From contig CACWIW010000031.1 in NCBI GenBank assembly GCA_902761035.1, positions 1 through 42,514 of the forward strand: a stretch of DNA of 42,514 nt. Direction: 5' to 3'. Below the pieces are notes generated by a model, which was not told the DNA's origin, ran no database searches, and worked only from the letters and a program-made list of their open reading frames with translations. The stretch is from an uncultured bacterium (lineage in GTDB: Bacteria; Verrucomicrobiota; Kiritimatiellia; RFP12; UBA1067). Below are positions 14,890 to 21,677 of the stretch, piece after piece; positions within the stretch are counted from its first letter, which is position 1, and each line of letters opens with the position of its first letter. The translations under genes were made by a program, and so were the position numbers.

Positions 14890-16852
14890 ATTTCGTCCAC
14901 GGGAAGAACGTGATGCGCAGTTGCGTGAGGGCGATGGGCACAAGTTCGACCGTCTCGGCCTTGTCGTTCACCTCCACCGCCGGGACGGGACTTCGCGGCG
15001 GATCAACTGCCCGGCCAGGCGCGTCGCGGCGCATCAGGCCCCAGCCGCCGCTCGACGTGCGCACAGCCTTGACCGCCAGGCGGCGATCCATTCCCTCGCC
15101 AACGCACGTGAAGGACGGTTTTCCCACGGCGTCTGCCACAAGCGCGTAGTTCCACGGCGTCGTCGGCTCCATCAGGCGCATCGGCATGCCGAGCTCCACG
15201 TCGCGCACGACGCCCGACGCGTCCCGCTTCAGAATCGGCCAGTCGGCCGCGGTGCGCCGCGTCTCCTTCGCGCCGATCTTGAGCGCGTAGAGCAGCGGCC
15301 CGCGAATGACAGCGAGCGAATCGTTCTCCCAGTGAGAGACGACGGGCTTCGACGGGAACGACAGCTCCACGACATCGCCCTTCTTCCAATCCCGTGCGAG
15401 GCGTACAAACATTCCGGGCCGTTGCGGGGCGTCCGGAGTCCGCGCCCTGCCGTTTACCTTCACCGACGCAGTCTTGCACCATCCGGGGATGCGCACGAAG
15501 AGCGGCCACGCGCCGCCCGCCGTCTCAACGATCTCAAGCCTCACGCCGTCTGAGAACGGATATCCGCCCGTCTCGCGCACCGTCGCAAGCAACGTCTTCA
15601 CCGTACAGTCGCCGTAGACTACCGCCGCAAGCCCACCCTCGCGCTTCATCCACATGGACTCCGCCACCTTCGGCCATGCGAAGTGGAAGTTGGAGCGGCA
15701 GCATCCGTACCCCGCATACGGCCCGGCGACGGTGGAGAGCATCCCACGCCCGTTGCATGCGAACTTCAGCTCCTCATCAATGCACGCGGGCTGGTTGAGA
15801 AGGCAATAGTACCTGAGGCCGCGACCGTCTCCGCCGAGCGTGGCGGGCAGAGTGTTGTACGCCGCCATCTCAAGGTCGTCCGCGAACTGGGTATCGCCAA
15901 GCGCCTCCAGTGCCACCTGGGCGCTCAGGATGTGCTCGGCCGTGGCGCAGAGTTCGGTACCCTCGGTGGAGCTGCGGCTTGTGAGAGGCTCGGTTCCATT
16001 GACTGCGCAGTCGGGGCGGCCGCACTTCTTCATCGCCCAGCCTGACGGATCAAGCGCCGCGCGCACGGCGGTACGGTCCTCCTCGCTACCGCCGAGCAGC
16101 CACTTGAGCGCGGGCAGCTTCAGCCCCTGCATGTAGTTCACGATGTGTACGCGGTAACCGGGGTCGCTCGCGCCGCCTTTGTGGTAGAACGAGGTCCAGT
16201 CGGCCGACATTCCGGCCACGCGGCGCGCGAGGTCGGCCCACTCCCGCTTGCCCGTCTTGCGGCACAGCCACACGAGGACGTCGATTTCGTCCCCGCCGCG
16301 CGCAATCGCCCAGCGGGAATCCTTCGAAAGCGAATCGCCATTCTCGAATGCGGTGCGCTGGAACGCGAAATATCGCTCAAGGAACGGCACTACGCGCGGG
16401 TCGCCCGTCGCCTCGCACCAGTCGCGCAGCGTCCAGAGCACGATCATGTTCGCCCACCAGTTGCGATTCTTCGGACCAAAGTCGCCGTTCTCCCGCTGCG
16501 AGGCGATGTATGCGTCCACCCACTTCTTCGCGCGTGCCTTGAGCTCCGCGTCGTCAAGGGCGAACGCAAGCGAGAGGAGACCCTTCGCATAGTACGGCCC
16601 ACGTTCCCACGCAAACTGCCCGCCGCGCGTGCCGCGCGTGATCCAGTCGCTCTTGCCGATGTCCTCGTACAGCTCCTCCGCATGGCCGGTCAGCCCGTCC
16701 CGCTGCATCTCCATCTGCTTGAGCAGCCACCCCTGCGGCCGGACACTCCCCGGCGGCAGACGCTCCATCGCGCAGGGCCGAACCGCCGCGCCATCCAATG
16801 CCCAACCCGCACCGGACACAGCCAGCACAAAACCGATTAGAACCTTTTTCAT
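14888..16852 (-). CDS. Exported GH127-like beta-L-arabinofuranosidase
   Basis: 654 residues, predicted to remove beta-L-arabinofuranose (or a related sugar) from glycans. The start ATG 16852 has AAGGA 7 nt upstream and gives a signal peptide (MKKVLIGFVLAVSGAGWA); the longer open frame upstream belongs to the next gene's antisense. Family features are the opening P-x-G-W-LL-Q-M block (VRPQGWLLKQMEMQ), NRNWWANMIVLWTL, the Glu-x-Cys pair in TEGTELCATAE, the Cys-Cys pair in GYGCCRSNFHF, and the C-terminal P-FVRIPGW/VKVNG block. In characterised GH127 three Cys and one Glu hold zinc and the last pair supplies the nucleophile; here the Cys two positions before the pair is Tyr. It sits 20 nt behind the DUF6807 gene. 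Coding-like sequence in another frame follows the stop (14806-14889). Confidence 0.85.
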   Translation of the reverse strand: MKKVLIGFVLAVSGAGWALDGAAVRPCAMERLPPGSVRPQGWLLKQMEMQRDGLTGHAEELYEDIGKSDWITRGTRGGQFAWERGPYYAKGLLSLAFALDDAELKARAKKWVDAYIASQRENGDFGPKNRNWWANMIVLWTLRDWCEATGDPRVVPFLERYFAFQRTAFENGDSLSKDSRWAIARGGDEIDVLVWLCRKTGKREWADLARRVAGMSADWTSFYHKGGASDPGYRVHIVNYMQGLKLPALKWLLGGSEEDRTAVRAALDPSGWAMKKCGRPDCAVNGTEPLTSRSSTEGTELCATAEHILSAQVALEALGDTQFADDLEMAAYNTLPATLGGDGRGLRYYCLLNQPACIDEELKFACNGRGMLSTVAGPYAGYGCCRSNFHFAWPKVAESMWMKREGGLAAVVYGDCTVKTLLATVRETGGYPFSDGVRLEIVETAGGAWPLFVRIPGWCKTASVKVNGRARTPDAPQRPGMFVRLARDWKKGDVVELSFPSKPVVSHWENDSLAVIRGPLLYALKIGAKETRRTAADWPILKRDASGVVRDVELGMPMRLMEPTTPWNYALVADAVGKPSFTCVGEGMDRRLAVKAVRTSSGGWGLMRRDAPGRAVDPPRSPVPAVEVNDKAETVELVPIALTQLRITFFPWTK

Positions 16853-16871
16853 CTCATTTCCTTTTCGTACT

Positions 16872-18470
16872 TCATTTTCCTGCCGATTTCGCCACTTCCA
16901 GGACATAGTGGAAATCGCGCTTCTCGCCCTTCGCCATTTCAAGAGTCGTGTTGAACATCTCCGGGAAGGCGATGAAATAGAAGCCCGCGCCCTTGTACGT
17001 CTGCGGCTGGTGAAGCGTGTAGTTGGCGGTGGGACGGTCGGCGATGAAGGAGAGGCGCGTCGTGTCGCCGGTCCGCTTCGACTTCGCGTAAACGTCGATC
17101 CGGGGCGAGACGTCGCCGTAGCAATGCGCGTCGACGGAGCCAACCGCGTTCGTGTAGGCGTAGGTGAACGCGCCGCTGCCGGCGAGGCGGGCCGAGAAGC
17201 CCGCGTAGCCGCAGTAGTTGTTCGTCCCCTTCGCCTTGTCCCACTTGGGGATGCTGGCGGTGAAAGCAAGTTTCTCGAGGGCCTCGAAACGTCCGGTCCA
17301 GTCGAACGAATAGTCGCCGTTCGGCTTCACCGTCGCCTTCACGGTACGGTGTTCGCGCAGGATGGCCCTGCCGTCGAGTTCATACGAAAGCTCGGCCTCG
17401 AACACCGCGCCGTCGGACATGGCCCTCTCGCTGTGCGAGACCACCCTGTTCACCGCGCCCCTGTCGCGCGGCTCCCAGAAGTTGCGTCCGTTGATGAACT
17501 TCCACGAGTAGAAGAACGCAAGGTGCCAGACGTGGTCCCGCGGACGGGCCTGCGTGAGATACTCGTCGGACATACCGGGGACGAGCAGCTCGAAATAGGG
17601 CTTGCCCTCCGGCGGAACCGGGTGGTACACGAACGGCATGTTGAGCGCCTTGGGTGCGGGCGGCAGGAGATCGACCAGGTTGAGCAGCATCCGCTTGCAC
17701 AAGGGCACATCCGGCGTCTCGTAGAAGCGCGGCCCCACGAGCGTCACCGCGCCGCGCCCGACGGCGTACTGCGCGATCGCCGTCGCGATGCGCCTCTGTC
17801 CGGCATCCGCCACCGTCATCAGGCTCCTGTCGCCCGTCAGGTACATCCCGTGGATCCACTTGGGGATTGCGGCGAACTCGGCGTCAAGGCGCGGTTTCTG
17901 CGGCAGGCCCTCGAAGAGCTTCGGACAGTTTGGAACCGCCACGCCGCCCTTCTCCGGCCCGTTGATCGTCAGCACGCCGCCGTACGAGAAGCCCAGGCGC
18001 CTGGCAAACGCCCCGCTCCACGCATCGGTGCCGCACAACGTGACCACGTGGACGCCTTCTGCTGCGGCGCGGTAGAGCATCTCCACGTCGCCGGACGTGT
18101 AGTACGGGTGCTGGGTGACGAAGATGACGTCGGGCAGCTCGCCGCGCGCCAGCGCGTCGGGGTCGAGTTCCGCGACGTCCAGTCCCCATTTCTTGAAGAA
18201 GGGAAGCATCATCGCCCCCCAGCAGCGGACCTTTTTCGCGGCGTGGCGCGGCTGCACCGTCGCCTCGATTTTCGCCGCTTCGCCGCACGGCACGGCAATC
18301 AGCGCCTTGAGGTCTTCGCTTGTCTTCACCCCCGAAAGGGAATGGCCTGCGAGGTAACGCCCGACTTCAGACTCAAATGAAGGCTTGGCTTTCTCGGCAT
18401 ATCCGCTGGCGGCGATCGTCGCCACGAGTAAAAGCGGGAGCCTAATGAAATTTTTATACGTTGTTTTCAT
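16872..18470 (-). CDS. Exported ThuA/GATase-like domain fused to DUF6807 (PmoA-like) domain
   Basis: 532 residues with a signal peptide (about 1-25). The N-terminal half (about 30-260) reads like a class I glutamine-amidotransferase/ThuA fold (DVIFVTQHPYYTSGDVEMLYRAAAEGVHVV, then GRGAVTLVGPRF). The C-terminal half has the DUF6807 signature: PFVYHPVPPEGKPYFELL, then RPRDHVWHLAFFYSWKFINGRNFW, then YCGYAGFSARL near residue 430. DUF6807 proteins are common beside sugar oxidoreductases and hydrolases in Planctomycetes/Verrucomicrobia, but their reaction is not established. It is first in the operon with GH127 and GH95. Promoter at 18524-18553 with a roughly 50-nt leader. The start has AAGGATC then an A-rich stretch before ATG. 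Confidence 0.75.
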   Translation of the reverse strand: MKTTYKNFIRLPLLLVATIAASGYAEKAKPSFESEVGRYLAGHSLSGVKTSEDLKALIAVPCGEAAKIEATVQPRHAAKKVRCWGAMMLPFFKKWGLDVAELDPDALARGELPDVIFVTQHPYYTSGDVEMLYRAAAEGVHVVTLCGTDAWSGAFARRLGFSYGGVLTINGPEKGGVAVPNCPKLFEGLPQKPRLDAEFAAIPKWIHGMYLTGDRSLMTVADAGQRRIATAIAQYAVGRGAVTLVGPRFYETPDVPLCKRMLLNLVDLLPPAPKALNMPFVYHPVPPEGKPYFELLVPGMSDEYLTQARPRDHVWHLAFFYSWKFINGRNFWEPRDRGAVNRVVSHSERAMSDGAVFEAELSYELDGRAILREHRTVKATVKPNGDYSFDWTGRFEALEKLAFTASIPKWDKAKGTNNYCGYAGFSARLAGSGAFTYAYTNAVGSVDAHCYGDVSPRIDVYAKSKRTGDTTRLSFIADRPTANYTLHQPQTYKGAGFYFIAFPEMFNTTLEMAKGEKRDFHYVLEVAKSAGK

Positions 18471-18498
18471 TTATTGTTTGATCCTTTCTCAAATCGTT

Positions 18499-18570
18499 GG
18501 TCTCCCAATGGAAGATGGGCGGTATGTTAGCACACTCTTCCGCGATTCGTCAATCCCTCGGCGGCGTTTT
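18499..18570 (-). promoter_or_regulatory. Shared-type promoter and leader of the glycan operon
   Basis: -35 TTGACG (18553-18548), 18-nt spacer, -10 TAACAT (18529-18524). The leader carries CTTCCATTGGGAGACC (18514-18499). Core, spacer (AATCGCGGAAGAGTGTGC vs AATCACGGATGAATGTGC) and leader match the promoter at 10441-10508. The upstream block ccctcggcggcgtttt (18555-18570) is also shared in part. Confidence 0.8.
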
Positions 18571-18612
18571 GCGGTGTTTGAAGAAGTTTATGGGGATGGC
18601 TGGTAGTGGATG

Positions 18613-18690
18613 GTGACGTGAAACGTGAGACGAGAGACGAGCTGGACATTAGACGGTGAGACGTGAGACTTGACGTGAGACCAAGAGACT
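18613..18690. repeat. Degenerate heptamer tandem array (GAGACGT-type)
   Basis: About eleven 7-nt units (gtgacgt, gaaacgt, gagacga, gagacga, gctggac, attagac, gtgagac, ttgacgt, gagacca, agagact) with one 8-nt step, upstream of the glycan-operon promoter. The rest of 18571-18765 shows no gene. Confidence 0.7.
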
Positions 18691-18765
18691 TTGGGATTGC
18701 GGGGAACGCTTCGCCAGTGGCCTTGCGGTCGAAGTCACGGCGAACGTCAAAAGCATGGGAACAAA

Positions 18766-19155
18766 TTACGACATAACCAAAACGCCGTATTGGGGGAAAC
18801 GATGATCTGTCGTAACCACAGGAATATTCTCTGTCAACGCTGTCGCGATTATGAATCGGTCTGCCGGATCATGGTGGATCTGCGGAAGTTCCGTGGCCCT
18901 GAACATCACCTCTTCCGTCAATGGCGCAAGATTGACACCGTACTTTGCCATAAAACGGGAAAGAAGCCTCCGCGGTGGCATCGGCAAGACGATTCCTCCG
19001 TCATGCCACTTGAGCGAAATCTCCCATTCAGTAATCGGGCTGATGCACAAATCCTCCGCCTCTCGCATGGCGTCAAGGGTGTCTCTGGAAAAACGTCCCA
19101 ATTCTCCGTTGGCAAGCCATAATACCGCGCATGTATCAAGGAGTAGCCGGCGCAT
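18766..19155 (-). CDS. VapC-like PIN-domain toxin
   Basis: 129 residues, probable Mg2+-dependent ribonuclease. The start ATG 19155 is chosen for its GGGAGG 6 nt upstream and because the protein then opens MRRLLLDTCAVLWLANGE, the usual first PIN strand; the open frame extends 11 codons further inside the antitoxin gene. Acidic PIN residues seen are D in LLLDTC, E in ITEWEISLK, D in HHDPADRFIIATA and D in VTTDHRF. The four-residue set is complete, so it is probably active. It overlaps the end of the Phd/YefM-type gene by 20 nt, the standard antitoxin-toxin order, and is expected to be inactivated by it. Confidence 0.88.
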   Translation of the reverse strand: MRRLLLDTCAVLWLANGELGRFSRDTLDAMREAEDLCISPITEWEISLKWHDGGIVLPMPPRRLLSRFMAKYGVNLAPLTEEVMFRATELPQIHHDPADRFIIATALTENIPVVTTDHRFPQYGVLVMS

Positions 19156-19387
19156 TGCATGCCTCCCAATCTCCCGATCCGTCCGCAAACAAGTCGCAAT
19201 TGATCTTTATCTTCCCGGCGAGGCCGGGGATGGGCGAGAGCGATCGCGCCTTGCGCTCAATGGGCACCACGCGCGCGACAGGACGTCCGTAGCGCGTGAT
19301 GGTGATTGTCAGCATGTTGCGCTCAACCTCCGCCAGCACGCCAGAAAAGTTCGCTTTAGCTTCGTTGACATTTAAAACTGTAGGCAT
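19136..19387 (-). CDS. Phd/YefM-family antitoxin
   Basis: 83 residues. MPTVLNVNEAKANFSGVLAEVE is the DNA-binding N-terminus typical of Phd/YefM antitoxins, followed by the strand TITITRYGRPVARVVPIE. The C-terminal 35 residues should wrap the VapC toxin. The start has AAGGAG 9 nt upstream, with a clear promoter at 19426-19454. It partners the overlapping PIN gene. Autorepression is expected from the family but no obvious palindrome is visible in the promoter. Confidence 0.9.
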   Translation of the reverse strand: MPTVLNVNEAKANFSGVLAEVERNMLTITITRYGRPVARVVPIERKARSLSPIPGLAGKIKINCDLFADGSGDWEACNAPATP

Positions 19388-19425
19388 CGTCCCGACTCCT
19401 TAAAATGTTTAACCAAGACGGGAAT

Positions 19426-19454
19426 AGAATATCAAACCTTGGTCTGTTGGTCAA
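19426..19454 (-). promoter_or_regulatory. Sigma70 promoter of the Phd/VapC pair
   Basis: -35 TTGACC (19454-19449), 17-nt spacer, -10 TATTCT (19431-19426). Confidence 0.72.
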
Positions 19455-19481
19455 GATGGCGCGTTACGCCGAAAGCAACAT

Positions 19482-20021
19482 TCACTCGGGAAGCGACCAG
19501 TGTCGCTTCCCCGAGGAGGAGCACATCGAATACTTGCCGTGGCACGTTCCTTTCGGATGTTCGTGCTGGCAGTAGAAGAACGGCTTCGCGCCGTACAGCT
19601 CCGCCGCATGCACGCGAAAATATTCGTCAATCGGAAGATTGAGACTCGACCACTGCGCACCGACGAACGTCGGGCGCGTGGCGGCAGAAAGCGCGTCGCC
19701 TGGATTCGGTCGTTCGTCCTCCACTTCCGGGACATCATCCATGAACACGAGCGCGTTGGCCGCCTTGAGCCGCAGATCGTCCCTGTGCAAATTGACAAGA
19801 ATCGTGCAGAGAAACGAAAAATACGACTCCTCGGACGGAAAGTCACCCTGGGCTTTCACGGCACGGGCAAGCGTGCGTATGACGAGGTCCTCGGACAACG
19901 CCGCATCAGAACAAAGCCGAAACGCCAGCTTGTAGAGACGATCTGAAAAGGACGCGACGAGCGCCTTTGCGCCCGCCTCCGGATTGGATCGTATCTGTTC
20001 CCAAATTGGCATACCCAACAT
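19482..20021 (-). CDS. Chimera: ECF-sigma region 2-like N-terminus joined to a metallophosphoesterase fragment
   Basis: 179 residues. Residues 1-110 look like an ECF sigma factor region 2 (ALVASFSDRLYKLAFRLCSD, ALSEDLVIRTLARAVKAQ, YFSFLCTILVNLHRDDLR), but no region 4 follows. Residues about 118-161 instead match the metallophosphoesterase encoded at 33998-35503: FVGAQW vs VIGTHW, then KPFFYCQHEHPKGTCH vs KPFFYLQHPPLKGTCH; the DNA in this stretch is similar too. The active-site His of VIGTHW is Gln here. The last 18 residues are unrelated and the stop sits inside a 10-bp hairpin. Probably the fused remains of two genes; it could still be an anti-sigma-type decoy. Start 20021 lies 9 nt after a TATCAT box; ATG 20012 is an alternative. 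Confidence 0.6.
   Translation of the reverse strand: MLGMPIWEQIRSNPEAGAKALVASFSDRLYKLAFRLCSDAALSEDLVIRTLARAVKAQGDFPSEESYFSFLCTILVNLHRDDLRLKAANALVFMDDVPEVEDERPNPGDALSAATRPTFVGAQWSSLNLPIDEYFRVHAAELYGAKPFFYCQHEHPKGTCHGKYSMCSSSGKRHWSLPE
19488..19511 (-). terminator. Hairpin at end of the sigma-like chimera
   Basis: Perfect 10-bp stem gggaagcgac / gtcgcttccc with a 4-nt loop, overlapping the stop codon. No T-run follows, so termination is uncertain. Confidence 0.5.
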
Positions 20022-20144
20022 GTATAACGCATGATATCAATATTCGGTTGGGTATGATCGTTGAAAAACTGACAACGTCCTTCGCACTACATCTCCATCT
20101 ACTTCGCAAGCCAGCCCTGTAGCCTGACGCTCCCCGAAGGTGGG

Positions 20145-20192
20145 GCTCCCCTATATATATAAGGTCGCGCGCGTAACATATATTATAGGAGC
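20145..20192. other. 48-nt AT-stem / GC-loop hairpin in a 389-bp gene-free stretch
   Basis: The stretch 20022-20410 has no convincing gene. At its centre gctcccctatatatataagg faces catatattataggagc around a cgcgcgcg core, forming a long imperfect hairpin on either strand. It is flanked by short GC hairpins (ctccccgaaggtgggg; gggagatttcgctccc). A minus-strand frame (from ATG 20246) reads MTPINALWVKGERNLPRACS across it, with no family I recognise. Confidence 0.5.
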
Positions 20193-20316
20193 ACGCACGA
20201 GGGAGATTTCGCTCCCCCTTCACCCAAAGCGCATTGATCGGAGTCATGGAGTTATCGAGCCGTTCTGAAGAATTTCTCCAAGGCTCGCCTTTCAAAATTT
20301 TTCGTCTTTTGCCCCC

Positions 20317-20345
20317 TTGACGGCAGCTCACTAAAAAGATATACT
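20317..20345 (+). promoter_or_regulatory. Promoter of the CBM48 gene
   Basis: -35 TTGACG (20317-20322), 17-nt spacer, -10 TATACT (20340-20345). It gives a leader of about 60 nt to ATG 20411. Confidence 0.78.
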
Positions 20346-20410
20346 ATACGCTCCTTTTTGGGGTGAACTCAAGCATGAGCGAGCTTCAGAAACCAGGAGA
20401 GTAAACAAAA

Positions 20411-20767
20411 ATGAAGATCAAGAGCAAAACTGCCGTGAAAACCGTCACGGCGCCAAAGACCCGCACAGTGGTCAAAAAGGCGACCACCAAGGCCGCCAAG
20501 CCCGTCGAGAAGTCGGTCACGTTCACCGTGCACGCCGAACCGGGCAAGACCGTCTACCTCGCGGGGACGTTCAACAACTGGGATCCCACCGGCAAGAAGA
20601 TGCTGGAAAAGAAAGGCAACGGCGTCTACTCGGTCGCCATCAAGCTGGCTCCCGGCACGTATCAGTACAAATTCGTGATCGACGGCACATGGTGCGCCGA
20701 TCCGGAGAACAGGGATTTCGTGCAGAACGACCACGGCACGCTCAACAGCGTAATCACGGTTAAGTAA
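20411..20767 (+). CDS. Small CBM48 / AMPK-type glycogen-binding domain protein
   Basis: 118 residues. Residues 1-33 are Lys/Thr/Val-rich and basic (MKIKSKTAVKTVTAPKTRTV), without a signal peptide. Residues about 34-118 form one E-set carbohydrate-binding module: KTVYLAGTFNNWDPTGKKM, GVYSVAIKLAPGTYQYKFVIDGTWCADPEN, then LNSVITVK. The N-W and W-x-D-P-E aromatic positions used to bind alpha-glucan are present. It probably binds cytoplasmic glycogen or associates with a glycogen enzyme; the basic tail could bind nucleic acid (inference). AGGAGAG lies 9 nt upstream of the ATG. It converges with gluQ, overlapping it by 8 nt. Confidence 0.88.
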   Translation: MKIKSKTAVKTVTAPKTRTVVKKATTKAAKPVEKSVTFTVHAEPGKTVYLAGTFNNWDPTGKKMLEKKGNGVYSVAIKLAPGTYQYKFVIDGTWCADPENRDFVQNDHGTLNSVITVK

Positions 20768-21677
20768 AGGATCCGTTCCAGACTACCGCCTCGTGCGGGA
20801 TTGTCTCCAACGGGCAGCGCCCGACCAGGCTTTGCAGCCGGGTCGGCGTTTTTTTTGCATTCCACCCGCAGGTGTAGGCGAGCCAGCCGATGATGTTCTC
20901 CGGTGAGACGCCTGCCGCTCGGAACGCCGCAAGGCGAGTGTCGCCATGGCGCTTTGCTAGACGGCGGCCATCCGGCCCCACGACGAGCGGTACGTGACAA
21001 TAGGCGGGCGGAGCATGCCCCAGCTGGCGTGCCACGAGTATCTGAGGCGGTGTGGCTGGCAGGAGATCGTCGCCCCGCACGACCTCCGTCACGCCCATCA
21101 ACAGGTCGTCAACTGTGACGGCCAGCGTGTAACCGGCACCGTCTGGATCGCGCGCGAGGGGAAAATCGCCCAGCGTGCGCGATACGTCCTGCTCGTACGG
21201 ATCTGCGAAGGCGTCGTCGAAGCGCACGGTCGTTCCGTCCGGCACGCGGAGACGCCAACACGGGATTCGCGGCGCACAGGCCGCCGCCGCCTCGTTCCAT
21301 GAGGCGAAGCGTCCGCGGCAGGTGCCGGGATAGAACAACTGCTCGCCGGCGTGAGGTGCGGACTGCGCGCTCGTCACGTCCTTGCGGCTGCAAATGCAGG
21401 GGTAGGCGTCAAGGCGGGCAAGGGCGTTGCGGTACACGGCGCGGCGTTCGGACTGCACGTACTCCTCGTCCCAGTCGAAACCGAGCCAGCGGAGGTCCTC
21501 GACGGCTGCGGCGGCGGCACCGGGCTTGTCGCGGGGGTGGTCAAGGTCCTCCATGCGGAATACGACCTTCCCGCCGCACGAACGCGCGCGCAGCCATGCT
21601 ATCATGAAAGTACGCGCGTTGCCTAGGTGCAGAGCCCCCGTGGGACTAGGCGCGAGGCGCCCGACGTATCCGCTCAT
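20760..21677 (-). CDS. gluQ: Glutamyl-Q tRNA(Asp) synthetase
   Basis: 305 residues. Attaches glutamate to the queuosine base at the anticodon wobble position of tRNA(Asp). It is a class I synthetase catalytic core without an anticodon-binding domain: GRLAPSPTGALHLGNART (HIGH-type motif as HLGN), the zinc-site region CICSRKD ... YPGTCRGR, VDDLLMGVTEVVRGDDLL, and the KMSKS-like RLAKRHG. The length and lack of a C-terminal domain separate it from full GluRS. Its ATG overlaps the stop of the metallopeptidase (ATGA), so YihY, peptidase and GluQ form one tight operon. The C-terminal end overlaps the convergent CBM48 gene. Confidence 0.93.
   Translation of the reverse strand: MSGYVGRLAPSPTGALHLGNARTFMIAWLRARSCGGKVVFRMEDLDHPRDKPGAAAAAVEDLRWLGFDWDEEYVQSERRAVYRNALARLDAYPCICSRKDVTSAQSAPHAGEQLFYPGTCRGRFASWNEAAAACAPRIPCWRLRVPDGTTVRFDDAFADPYEQDVSRTLGDFPLARDPDGAGYTLAVTVDDLLMGVTEVVRGDDLLPATPPQILVARQLGHAPPAYCHVPLVVGPDGRRLAKRHGDTRLAAFRAAGVSPENIIGWLAYTCGWNAKKTPTRLQSLVGRCPLETIPHEAVVWNGSFT

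Noticed and set aside
19906..20331. Minus-strand frame of 141 codons overlapping the sigma-like gene
   Set aside because: It overlaps the better-supported sigma-like frame for 116 nt, contains the hairpin region and matches no family I know; kept only as a remark.
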